A stretch of DNA of 47,200 nucleotides, from the NCBI GenBank assembly GCA_016839785.1, contig JAEOTQ010000124.1, forward strand, positions 1 through 47,200. Direction: 5' to 3'. The position numbers and the translations under genes were made by a program. Below are positions 1 to 7,698 of the stretch, piece by piece. The stretch's first letter is position 1. Every line of letters begins with the position of its first letter. Below the pieces are notes generated by a model. It saw only the letters and a program-made list of their open reading frames with translations. It was not told where the DNA came from and made no database searches. This DNA comes from Candidatus Hodarchaeota archaeon. Lineage in GTDB: Archaea; Asgardarchaeota; Heimdallarchaeia; Hodarchaeales; Hodarchaeaceae.

Positions 1-46
1 GTGTTGAATAAGCTTCTTTATTCTGATTTTCTGCAACCATAGACAT
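1..46 (-). CDS. Partial CDS, N-terminus only, running off the left edge
   Basis: A minus-strand reading frame starts at ATG (44-46) and stays open to the window edge, giving 15 codons that begin MSMVAENQNKEAYST. Just upstream on that strand is AAAGGTCGAAAT, a good ribosome-binding site at normal spacing, which is the main reason to treat this as a real start. Too little protein is visible to name a family. A second in-frame ATG two codons later is the alternative start. Confidence 0.4.
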   Translation of the reverse strand, partial: MSMVAENQNKEAYST

Positions 47-180
47 ATTTCGACCTTTATATTGAATTAAATTCAGAATTAAATTTGGATTCTCGAGGAC
101 AGGCAAGAAAAAGGAAATGGATAAAGCTTATGCTTTACAATTTAGCCATTTAACACAGGTTAAATGACAGATACACAGAT

Positions 181-1278
181 CTAATGTTGTTGCATCTCTC
201 CACCACAGAACATGCAATTAGACATGTTTGTTTCTTTCATAGTGGAGTAGCAATCTGGACAAACACTTCTAAAACAGGTAAGACATTGATAGTGAGGAGC
301 GGAGATAGAAATTTCTCCCTCATGTAGATAACATCTTATTTTATCTGATCCCAATACTAAATAATCATCAGAGGCTGTATCATATGTTCCTGAGGTATCT
401 AAGAACCCCTGAATAAGTTGTTGTTCAACTAAATTTCTCAGTATCATATTCACTAGGGGAATGTCTAATTTATTAATTCGGGCAATTCGCGTTAATGGTA
501 TTTGCTTCCTTCCCTCAATATCGTGAATCATCGTAATGGTGTCTAATACAGCCTTTTTATGCTTATTTATTTCTCTTTCTTGCTTTCTGAAGTCTAAAAA
601 TGTACGAGTATTATTTTTGATGTCGGAGAATGACCAACGACGTTTATTTAATGCTTTAATGTCGTTGAGTACCGTGTTTGAAACATCTTTAACTCCTTTC
701 TTTGATAAATTAGTCTTCTGAGTTTGGTAATAATCTCCAAGGGAGGATACAGCACCTTTTCGATTTAATAATGATTTTACATCTTCTTTCTTAAAAATAC
801 GTGGAACAGGAATTAGTCCACCTTTACAATATGGACACGTATCTGTTTGTACGCTCTGATAACAAGAACTACAAATAAACCGTAAACAAGTACCACATTG
901 AAAGTGCAGGTCAAAAACAGAGTGTTCTGTTTGATCTATCTGACAAAAGTAGGTATCCTCACGAAGGATGAGAAACTGTTCATTAGACTCAGGATCTCTT
1001 TCGATGATACCATCAATTAACCGTTGCGCAGTAAATTCTTGAATAATAAAGATTACATCGTTCTCTGAGAGTTCAGTTTCCTTTGCAACTTCGCCTATCG
1101 CAATTCGACCTTCGTGTAATTTGTTAAGTCGAGAAATTGTAATAAAGGTTCGCTTAATTGGGTGTGAAGATATTTTATACTCCGTTTCATAAGCTTGAAA
1201 ATGAGTTACCTCAGAGTTGACAATTCGTGATACTGAAGCCTTAATTTTATCAGAAAAGCTTCGATTAGTTTGATTCAT
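181..1278 (-). CDS. Duplicated winged-helix plus cysteine-cluster (zinc-binding) protein
   Basis: This 365-residue protein has two copies of the same module. Residues about 45-105 and 245-310 each resemble a winged helix-turn-helix (compare RIAIGEVAKETELSENDV with KQIPLTRIARINKLDIPLV). Each is followed by a six-cysteine cluster, CxxC-x4-CxxC-x8/11-CxxC, at C128-C151 and C332-C358. An extra Cys/His pair precedes each cluster (C112/H118 and C316/H319), which suggests two zinc sites per copy in a cross-brace fold. There is no signal peptide or membrane segment, so it is probably cytosolic. I do not recognise a named family. A nucleic-acid-binding or ubiquitin-type scaffold role is possible but unproven. 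A TATA-like TTAAATATT lies about 25-30 bases upstream. Confidence 0.75.
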   Translation of the reverse strand: MNQTNRSFSDKIKASVSRIVNSEVTHFQAYETEYKISSHPIKRTFITISRLNKLHEGRIAIGEVAKETELSENDVIFIIQEFTAQRLIDGIIERDPESNEQFLILREDTYFCQIDQTEHSVFDLHFQCGTCLRFICSSCYQSVQTDTCPYCKGGLIPVPRIFKKEDVKSLLNRKGAVSSLGDYYQTQKTNLSKKGVKDVSNTVLNDIKALNKRRWSFSDIKNNTRTFLDFRKQEREINKHKKAVLDTITMIHDIEGRKQIPLTRIARINKLDIPLVNMILRNLVEQQLIQGFLDTSGTYDTASDDYLVLGSDKIRCYLHEGEISISAPHYQCLTCFRSVCPDCYSTMKETNMSNCMFCGGEMQQH

Positions 1279-1454
1279 GGCTTATCTAAATCAGACATCA
1301 AATCAATATTTAAGAATTGTTTTTCTGGAAAAGGACAAGGCGAGGGAGGTAAGTTTCAAAGGGAAATTTCGCTTTACGAATTTGAACTACTCATTTCTGA
1401 ACAACACAATAATCGGTTTACTAAAAAGCCGAATAGAAAAGGAATATCAGTATA

Positions 1455-1580
1455 ATGTATTGTCCACGGTGTTCTAACACCTCGTCCAAGGTTAAAATGA
1501 GAGCTTCTAAAAGATCCTTTCACAAAAAAATTAAATTTCTATGTCCTAAATGTGGTTTGATTAAGATGAAACCTCATTAA
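1455..1580 (+). CDS. Small zinc-ribbon protein, 41 aa
   Basis: A short ATG-initiated frame encodes a 41-residue basic protein with two CxxC knuckles: CPRC at residues 3-6 and CPKC near residues 29-32. The linker between them is rich in Lys, Arg and Ser. This is the classic minimal zinc-ribbon layout, and its charge suggests RNA, DNA or ribosome contact. An AAAAGGA element lies about 11 bases before the ATG, a little far but usable. It ends at 1580, about 14 bases before the endonuclease IV-like gene on the same strand, so the two are probably co-transcribed. A repair-linked role is inference from position only. Confidence 0.6.
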   Translation: MYCPRCSNTSSKVKMRASKRSFHKKIKFLCPKCGLIKMKPH

Positions 1581-1593
1581 TCAGGTGATAATC

Positions 1594-2535
1594 TTGAATT
1601 TATCAATTGGTATATCTCTAGGATATTCTCGTTTTCTTTCGCAAGAAAAAGCTAAAACGAAAATCAACCAAATTGAGAAAGCACAGTTAAATTCTGTAGA
1701 ATTTGGATTACTAAACTGTGCTATTGGAAAAGCAAGTTTTTCTGGAATTAATCCCTTCCCCAAAGAAAATCAAACAAAATCCATACTTAAACTGTTCGAT
1801 AAACGGGAGTACTATTTTTCTGTACATGCCCCCTATCGAATTTCAGCTACGACTGAAGAAGAATCTAAGTTAAAATATTCAAAATCCAACCTTTCAGCAA
1901 CTATGAAGGTAACAGATTGGCTTAATGGACGTCATGTTACTTTTCATGCAGGGTCCTTTAAGAAAAAACATAATAACAAACATGTAGAAAAAGTTCTGAA
2001 AAGTTGGGAACAGTGGAGACAAGATAAAGGATATACTGCAAAATTAGCTCCCGAGGTTGGAGGAAAATACAACAGTTTTGCAGATTTTTTCACTCTGGTG
2101 GATATTACAGGGGGGATTGATAATTGTTTAATGACGTGGGATATAAGTCATGATTTTGCTCGTGGGGGTAAAATTATTGATGAGGTGGGAATTTTGAATC
2201 GATTAGAGAAGCTAGACCAAGCTTTTAATCTTAGTCCTTCAAATCGATTACCTATGCATTTTTCAGGCATGGTTGTAGGTAAAACAGGCGAAAAACATCA
2301 TACTCTTCTTGGAAAGGGAAACGGCGTACCTTGGGAATTAGTTCTTTCGGTTTTAAAAGAACAGAACTTTTTATCAAAGGTAAATCTTATCTGTGAAAGT
2401 AAAGTACCGAAAGGCGAGAAAATGAAAGGTGATGCTATTTCTGATGCACTGAAAGCACGCCGATTTCTAGAATCTGATCGGATTGTCAAACAATATAAAG
2501 GAAAACCTGGAAATCTAGATTTTTACTTCACATAA
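1594..2535 (+). CDS. Endonuclease IV-like (AP endonuclease family 2) TIM-barrel protein
   Basis: This 313-residue protein has the xylose-isomerase-like TIM-barrel motifs of endonuclease IV: FSVHAPYRIS, VTFHAGSF, LAPEVGGK, TWDISHDFARGG, MHFSGM and HHTLLGKG. These carry the His, Glu and Asp zinc ligands expected in this family, whose known role is incision at abasic sites in DNA repair. The frame is open from a GTG at 1585, but AGGTGAT at 1583-1589 reads as the ribosome-binding site. The TTG at 1594 therefore sits at the right spacing and is the more likely start. It follows the small zinc-ribbon gene and overlaps the 3' end of the convergent sugar dehydrogenase homologue by 13 bases. Other family members are sugar isomerases, so the repair role is likely but not certain. 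Confidence 0.8.
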   Translation: MNLSIGISLGYSRFLSQEKAKTKINQIEKAQLNSVEFGLLNCAIGKASFSGINPFPKENQTKSILKLFDKREYYFSVHAPYRISATTEEESKLKYSKSNLSATMKVTDWLNGRHVTFHAGSFKKKHNNKHVEKVLKSWEQWRQDKGYTAKLAPEVGGKYNSFADFFTLVDITGGIDNCLMTWDISHDFARGGKIIDEVGILNRLEKLDQAFNLSPSNRLPMHFSGMVVGKTGEKHHTLLGKGNGVPWELVLSVLKEQNFLSKVNLICESKVPKGEKMKGDAISDALKARRFLESDRIVKQYKGKPGNLDFYFT

Positions 2536-3887
2536 AACTTCTCTTTTTTCCTTTGTCGAATTTTTAGTAGAATAATTAGAGAGATTAGGAGGGAGGAAAA
2601 TGCTATTCCTAAGGAATTATCGAAAAAACCGCTCTCGAAATCCGCAGTAGTATTTGTTTTCAAAGTTGTAGTGTGATCAGTTGTTGAAAAGGTATCAATC
2701 GAGTCCAAATTCTCTTCAAGGGTGTAAATTATTCCATCATATCCACATATATAATATTCTCCATTATAACTTACACCAAACGATGCAATATTTACAGTAC
2801 TATCTGCTATCAATATATTCTCAGTATTAGAGCTATTTACAGTCAGTGCCCATATTTTCCCAGATCCATAGTCACCATAAATGTATTTAGTATATAAACT
2901 CGGGATTTTTGTTCCATAGTAAACATAGCCACCTGTAATACTGGTTCCTTCAGAATGATCATATTCCCAGACAGGAGGTTGTAACCCTGAGGAATCGCAA
3001 TCTAGAGTAATATAACAATGAGTTCCCTCCTGTATATTCCACCCATAATTTCCTCCGTTTTCAACGATATCTATTTCCTCATAACTATTCTGGCCTACAT
3101 CGCCTACCCAGAGAGATGAAGTATTAAAATCAAAACTCATACGCCAAGGATTACGTAAACCATACGCAAAAATTTCTTCTCGATAACCCTCAAGGTTTCC
3201 AACGAAGGGATTATCATTAGGAATAGCATAATTATTACCTGAGGTTTTTGAATCAATATCTATCCTAAGAATAGCTCCTAACAAAGTTGTTCGATCTTGT
3301 CCATTTTTATCAGGATCACCTGAGCCCCCACCATCACCCATAGCGATGTATAAGTATCCATCAGAAGCAAAAAGGATTTCCCCACCATTATGGTTGCTAT
3401 AGGGTTGTAAAACCTCTAGGATGATAACTTCTGAACTTTCATTTGCTAGATCATGATCATTGTCCATGATCCTGAATTCACTTACGATAGTTCTTCTTGG
3501 TTCGTCAGCAACATAGTTGATATAAAATAGTCCATTTGAATTAAATTCGGGATGAAAAGCTAAACCCAATAGACCCTGTTCTCCTCCGTATAAAACTTGA
3601 TCTTGGATATCTAAAAATACTTTGGTAGAATCATTACTCTCCGAACTATCGATAATCTGAATAATCCCTACCTGTTCGACAACGAATAAGCGGTTATCAT
3701 CAGCATTAAAAATCCCAACGGGTCTAGAGAAACTTAAATTCGGGAAGGCAACAGAAATGTCATAATTGGTCTCCACATTTTGATTAAACGAATTTGTGGA
3801 TGAAAGAATTCCTGTAAGAACTAATACAAGAAGAACAGTAACAGAAATTACTGTCATTTCAGCTTTGGTAACTTTGAGTAATTTCAA
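2523..3887 (-). CDS. Surface-anchored PQQ-type glucose/sorbosone dehydrogenase homologue
   Basis: This 454-residue protein starts at TTG and has an N-terminal hydrophobic segment (about residues 10-28). A six-bladed beta-propeller domain follows. Its GSDH motifs include EQGLLGLAFHPEF, YSNHNGGEILFASDG, YLYIAMGDGGGSGDP, YGLRNPWRMSFD and VGDVGQNSYEEIDIVENGG. A Ser/Thr-rich stretch precedes a C-terminal membrane helix (about 425-443) and a short basic tail. It is therefore probably displayed outside the cell and anchored at one or both ends. Family members oxidise aldose sugars with pyrroloquinoline quinone and calcium, but many homologues are not known to bind PQQ. No PQQ synthesis genes are seen here. 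The substrate cannot be assigned. Confidence 0.8.
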   Translation of the reverse strand: MKLLKVTKAEMTVISVTVLLVLVLTGILSSTNSFNQNVETNYDISVAFPNLSFSRPVGIFNADDNRLFVVEQVGIIQIIDSSESNDSTKVFLDIQDQVLYGGEQGLLGLAFHPEFNSNGLFYINYVADEPRRTIVSEFRIMDNDHDLANESSEVIILEVLQPYSNHNGGEILFASDGYLYIAMGDGGGSGDPDKNGQDRTTLLGAILRIDIDSKTSGNNYAIPNDNPFVGNLEGYREEIFAYGLRNPWRMSFDFNTSSLWVGDVGQNSYEEIDIVENGGNYGWNIQEGTHCYITLDCDSSGLQPPVWEYDHSEGTSITGGYVYYGTKIPSLYTKYIYGDYGSGKIWALTVNSSNTENILIADSTVNIASFGVSYNGEYYICGYDGIIYTLEENLDSIDTFSTTDHTTTLKTNTTADFESGFFDNSLGIAFSSLLISLIILLKIRQRKKEKFYVK

Positions 3888-4029
3888 AAAGAATCCCGAT
3901 TAAGTAATTCACTATGGTGATATAAGATTTATATTACGAAAAAATACAACGAATTAGTACGATCGAAACATTCTTGATCTTAACCTTGTTGATATATCGA
4001 GAATAGTACATAATCGGAATGTAGTTAGA
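3888..4029 (+). promoter_or_regulatory. Divergent promoter region (sugar dehydrogenase / M24 protein)
   Basis: This 142-base AT-rich intergenic stretch separates two divergent genes. On the plus strand TTGATATATC (about 3989-3998) lies 30-40 bases before the ATG at 4030, and no good ribosome-binding site is present, so the M24 message may have a very short leader. On the minus strand CTTATATCA (about 3917-3925) lies 30-40 bases before the TTG at 3887. Confidence 0.4.
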
Positions 4030-5223
4030 ATGGTTACCTTAAAAATTCCGCAATTAAGATTTGAGCAACGGCAGAAAAAATTTCTTCAAACCATCAAAGA
4101 GAAAGGGCTTTCCCATTTTATTGTGTTAAGTCCCAAGTCAATTTATTATTTAACAGGTTTTTCTATGATTCCTACCGAAAGACCATTTATGTTGATTTTC
4201 AAAAATGATGAAATTAATTTCTTTGTCCCTGAATTAGAGAAAATTCATGTTATAGAAGAAGCCCCATCAGTAAAAGAAGTAGGGAGTTATTTCGAATATC
4301 CCGACGAGGTCCATCCTTTGAATCATTTTGCGAATTTTATTAAGAATCATCTTAACATCAGAAGTAAGATTGGTGCAGAGGGACGAGGAGCTCCTGGGTT
4401 ATGGGGATACCAAGGACCATCTTTTCAAGAGGTTTTAAAGAATATAGTCCCAATACATCCAGATATTATTACTGACATGCGAATTCTAAAGGATTCAGAT
4501 GAAATTGAATGCATTAAAGAAAGTGCTCGATGGGGTGCGAAAGCCCATGAACTTCTTCAACGATATACTCATGAGGGAGAAAATGAAATCGATGTATCAT
4601 TTCAAGCCTCACATGACGCCTCGAAACGAATGAGAACTGAACTGGGTCCTCATTATGCACCTGTCGGTTATGGATCTCGACCGTGTGATGTGGGGTATCG
4701 AGGGCAAATTGGGACTTATAGCGCTATTCCTCATGCCATGACACGGAACGCAGTATTTCAAAAAGGCGATACACTGGTGACAGGAGCAAGTGCAAATATT
4801 GCTGGCTATTTATCTGAGTTAGAAAGGACAATGTTTATCGGTGAACCTACTGAGAAGCAAAAAGGGTATTTTTCAATCATGTTGAAAGCTCAACAGGTAG
4901 CGTTTGATACGATGAAACCAGATATCCCTGTGTCAGAAGTAGACCGAGCCTGTCGTAAGATCTTTAAAGTAAATGGTGTTATGAATTTTATCCAACACCA
5001 TACAGGGCATGCAATTGGGTTAGAGGCTCATGAACGTCCCTTTCTTGATAAAGGACTGGATCGAGTATTAATGAAACCAGGTATGGTCTTCACAGTCGAA
5101 CCAGGTATCTATGATCGATCTATTGGTGGATTTCGACATTCTGATACCGTAATTATTACTAATGAAGGTAATGAACACATAACGATGTATCCCCGCGACC
5201 TTGAAAATTTAATAATAAACTAA
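4030..5223 (+). CDS. Creatinase-like M24 (pita-bread fold) protein lacking most metal ligands
   Basis: This 397-residue protein has an N-terminal creatinase/prolidase domain (about 1-155) and a C-terminal pita-bread domain. Against aminopeptidase P, the first metal Asp is Gly and the second is Glu in VTGASANIAGYLSELERT. The His of HHTGHAIGLEAHE and the Glu of FTVEPGIY are kept. The last Glu is Ser in GFRHSD. Three of five metal ligands are thus changed, and the LERT ending is also seen in creatinase, the metal-free branch that hydrolyses a C-N bond. A metal-independent hydrolase is therefore more likely than a proline peptidase, but the substrate is unknown. The TPR gene follows after nine bases, and the DinB-like gene overlaps that one, so the three form an operon. 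Confidence 0.8.
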   Translation: MVTLKIPQLRFEQRQKKFLQTIKEKGLSHFIVLSPKSIYYLTGFSMIPTERPFMLIFKNDEINFFVPELEKIHVIEEAPSVKEVGSYFEYPDEVHPLNHFANFIKNHLNIRSKIGAEGRGAPGLWGYQGPSFQEVLKNIVPIHPDIITDMRILKDSDEIECIKESARWGAKAHELLQRYTHEGENEIDVSFQASHDASKRMRTELGPHYAPVGYGSRPCDVGYRGQIGTYSAIPHAMTRNAVFQKGDTLVTGASANIAGYLSELERTMFIGEPTEKQKGYFSIMLKAQQVAFDTMKPDIPVSEVDRACRKIFKVNGVMNFIQHHTGHAIGLEAHERPFLDKGLDRVLMKPGMVFTVEPGIYDRSIGGFRHSDTVIITNEGNEHITMYPRDLENLIIN

Positions 5224-5232
5224 GGTGATAAT

Positions 5233-5625
5233 GTGTCAGATCTATTAGAATTAGGAATTGAGTTACTTCGACAAGTGGAGAATGAAAAAGCTATTGACAC
5301 GTTCAAAAAAGTCCTGGAGAGAGACCCTCATAATCCTGAGGTATATAGGCATCTTGGATTAGCTTATTTCAACATTGGTAATTATTCTGAGGCTTCAAAC
5401 TGCTGGAATCGATGTTTAGATCTCGATCCCAAGCATCATCAAACTTGGTGGAATCTCGGTCAGCTTCACGAAAGTTTGGGCGATTTTGAAAAAGCCTATC
5501 ATGCATATTCAAAAGCTGAAACTACTGCAAGTGATATTCCTTCAAAAGCTTCGAGATACAAAGAATGGGCGCACAAAGCTCATCGAAATATAAGTAAACA
5601 GAAGAAATCAGATGAATCAGCATGA
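5233..5625 (+). CDS. Tetratricopeptide-repeat protein, 130 aa
   Basis: Residues about 1-105 contain three TPR units with the usual small and large residue pattern. Recognisable pieces are AIDTFKKVLERDPHNPEVYRHLGLAYFNIGN, split here as the A helices AIDTFKKVLERDP and AYFNIGNYSEASNCW, and WWNLGQLHESLGDFEKAY. A lysine-rich tail follows. The GTG start at 5233 is set by GGTGAT at 5224-5229. It is probably a soluble scaffold that binds a partner, perhaps the product of a neighbouring gene in the same operon. The partner is not identifiable from sequence. Confidence 0.8.
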   Translation: MSDLLELGIELLRQVENEKAIDTFKKVLERDPHNPEVYRHLGLAYFNIGNYSEASNCWNRCLDLDPKHHQTWWNLGQLHESLGDFEKAYHAYSKAETTASDIPSKASRYKEWAHKAHRNISKQKKSDESA

Positions 5626-6155
5626 GTAAAGTACCAATGAAATCACAAGAAATCAGACAACAAATTGTGGAGATCATAACAGGACTTAGAACATATGGTC
5701 ATTGGATGCTGGAGGATCTTACAAGAGAAGAAATTCTATGGAAACCTGAAAACACAAGCGCGCGAACGATTCAGAGTTACATACGACATATAATTAATGC
5801 AGAAATTTTCTGGTTAAAGCATTTGGGAGACGAAACCTATAGTTACGAATCTAAAACTAGTGAGTTTCAGAAGCTGCTAGAAACATATACTCAACTTGCG
5901 AATCACTTTATTACCAATATTCAGAACTGTGACGAGTCCCAACTCAAATTTCATACTCCAAAATATGAAGGTGAGGAATTGAAAACACCAGGGACGATGA
6001 GTTGGGTAGTATTAAGAACATCCTTGCACGCGATTCACCATTTTGGACAAATTGCCGCACTACGTTATTCCATGGAGAAACCCCCGAACAAAGAAAATCA
6101 AAAAATTACCTGGGGAGAAGCAATGGATATCGTTGTTAAGGCAATGCTTCTATAA
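5622..6155 (+). CDS. DinB/YfiT-like putative metal-dependent protein
   Basis: This 177-residue four-helix-bundle protein has the DinB superfamily signature. A His near residue 56 (IRHIINAEIFWLKHLGD) and a C-terminal HxxHH cluster at 136-140 (LHAIHHFGQIAALR) are the expected metal-binding triad. Known family members include thiol-dependent hydrolases and transferases (bacillithiol and mycothiol types), and many have no known reaction. Its ATG overlaps the TPR stop codon by four bases, so translation is coupled. The role in the M24-TPR-DinB operon is not known. Confidence 0.75.
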   Translation: MSKVPMKSQEIRQQIVEIITGLRTYGHWMLEDLTREEILWKPENTSARTIQSYIRHIINAEIFWLKHLGDETYSYESKTSEFQKLLETYTQLANHFITNIQNCDESQLKFHTPKYEGEELKTPGTMSWVVLRTSLHAIHHFGQIAALRYSMEKPPNKENQKITWGEAMDIVVKAMLL

Positions 6156-6179
6156 AAAAAGGGAAGAGGAATATGACAG

Positions 6180-7343
6180 CTATTTATAACAGCCAATATA
6201 CCGAGAAATAACTAAACGCTGTATTTCACTAGTCCCTTCACCTATTTCCAACAATTTTTGATCCCGATAGAATCGTTCAACAGGGTATTCTTTCATCAGG
6301 CCATAACCCCCATGTATCTGGACTGCATGGTTAACTACACGGTTGGCTACTTCCGAACAGTACAGTTTCGCCATAGCAGCGTACTTTTTATATTCAGAAC
6401 GGCCCTGATCATATAGCCACGTCGCTTTATATAATAAATTCCGCGCAGCTTCAATTTCTGTTGCCATATCGGCTAGTTTGAATGCATTTGCTTGAAAAGT
6501 TGCAATCTTTCTGCCAAAAGCTTTACGTTGTTGCGCATATTCTAGAGCAAGCTCATATGCACCAACTGCACACCCCAATCCCATCGCTGCAATGCTTAAT
6601 CTCCCCTTGTCTAGAGTGTCCAACATTTGATGGAAACCTTCGCCACGTTTGCCTAGCATTTGGCTTTCAGGGATTTTACAATTCGTAAAGAATAGTTCTG
6701 ACGTGATAGAAGCTCTCCACATCATTTTTCGATGCATCTCTTGTGCTTCAAATCCTTCTGTTCCTTGGTCTACCAGGAAACATGTGTATTCCTTTTTTCC
6801 ATCTGGCCGTGATCCTGTTATAGTCTGTACTGTAACACCTAAAGAGGAAGGAGATGACCCATTGGTGATGAAGTTTTTACTTCCATTGATAATCCATGAA
6901 TCCCCTTCTTTCACCGCTTTTGTTTTAGATGCACCAGCATCAGAACCAGCTTCAGGTTCTGTAAGCCCAAATCCCCATAACTTATCTCCAGTGGTTAATT
7001 GGGGAAGATAGTGTTCTTTTTGTTCTTTTGAGCCGAAATAATAGATGGGACCAATTCCTAGAGAGTTATGTGCAGCAATTGTAGCAGCTTGGCTTCCATC
7101 CACGCGAGCTAGTTCTTCTACTGCAACAATATAGGCAAGATAAGATAATTCTGAACCCCCATACTCTTCCGGAATATATACACCTAATAATCCTAAATCA
7201 CCCATTTTCTTTGTCAACGTTGGAGAAAACTGTTCTTTCTCATCAAGATCCCCTGCTATCGGAGCTATTTCTTTTTCAGCGAATTCTCGTACTGCTTCAC
7301 GCATCATACTTGCTTCTTCAGGTAAATCATATGAAAGTGTCAT
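6180..7343 (-). CDS. Acyl-CoA dehydrogenase
   Basis: This 387-residue protein has the standard length and layout: an N-terminal helical domain, a middle beta domain with the FAD-contact motif LWGFGLTEPEAGSDAG, and a C-terminal helical domain with RKAFGRKIATFQANAFKLAD and HGGYGLMKEYPVERFYRD. The catalytic Glu lies in IGEGTSEIQR near the C-terminus. It oxidises an acyl-CoA at the alpha-beta carbons and passes electrons to electron-transfer flavoprotein. Chain-length or branched-chain preference cannot be read reliably. It stands alone on the minus strand, with no beta-oxidation genes nearby. The ATG at 7343 is preceded by GGTGACTCTAAC, an adequate binding site. Confidence 0.9.
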   Translation of the reverse strand: MTLSYDLPEEASMMREAVREFAEKEIAPIAGDLDEKEQFSPTLTKKMGDLGLLGVYIPEEYGGSELSYLAYIVAVEELARVDGSQAATIAAHNSLGIGPIYYFGSKEQKEHYLPQLTTGDKLWGFGLTEPEAGSDAGASKTKAVKEGDSWIINGSKNFITNGSSPSSLGVTVQTITGSRPDGKKEYTCFLVDQGTEGFEAQEMHRKMMWRASITSELFFTNCKIPESQMLGKRGEGFHQMLDTLDKGRLSIAAMGLGCAVGAYELALEYAQQRKAFGRKIATFQANAFKLADMATEIEAARNLLYKATWLYDQGRSEYKKYAAMAKLYCSEVANRVVNHAVQIHGGYGLMKEYPVERFYRDQKLLEIGEGTSEIQRLVISRYIGCYK

Positions 7344-7698
7344 GTTAGAGTCACCTTAGCTTATTAACTAATTATAGAAATGAGTTACCTAATACCTTTG
7401 TAAATATTCCATCCTCACTTTGGAATCTTATAGAACACTAAAATGGCTGGAAAGTCAAATAAAAGACAAAGTTTATTTACTTTTCAAGAATTCATTCTGT
7501 AAACTCGATCATTCTTAAAATCCTTGACAATTGCGATTGATATGGTTTAAATACTAGAGTTGAGTCAATCGACGCATATTAATAATGAGTCGAAAGAAAA
7601 ACTAAAAAGTTAGTTCAATACGCACCAGAATAGGAAATTGTAAAAAGGCTGTTTTCGATCAAAAAATCCCTTAGTTTTATTTGTTTTGAGGATTACAT
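7344..7698 (+). promoter_or_regulatory. Divergent intergenic region with a TATA box for the CofD-like gene
   Basis: This 355-base AT-rich gap separates the minus-strand acyl-CoA dehydrogenase from the plus-strand CofD-like gene. I see no convincing gene; the longest ATG frame is under 20 codons. The best promoter element is TTTAAATA at 7546-7553. It would place transcription start near 7578 and leave a leader of about 120 bases before ATG 7699. GAGGAT at 7687-7692 is the ribosome-binding site for that gene. The function of the long leader is unknown, and no clear riboswitch fold is visible. Confidence 0.4.

Noticed and set aside
1270..1455. Plus-strand 61-codon frame before the small zinc ribbon
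   Set aside because: It begins at TTG inside the divergent gene start, has no binding site, and its composition shows no domain or conserved pattern.
4030..5223. Label as Xaa-Pro aminopeptidase
   Set aside because: Three of five metal ligands required for that activity are replaced, so a creatinase-like label is safer.
6482..7011. Plus-strand frames antisense to the acyl-CoA dehydrogenase
   Set aside because: They mirror a confidently identified gene and show no motifs of their own.
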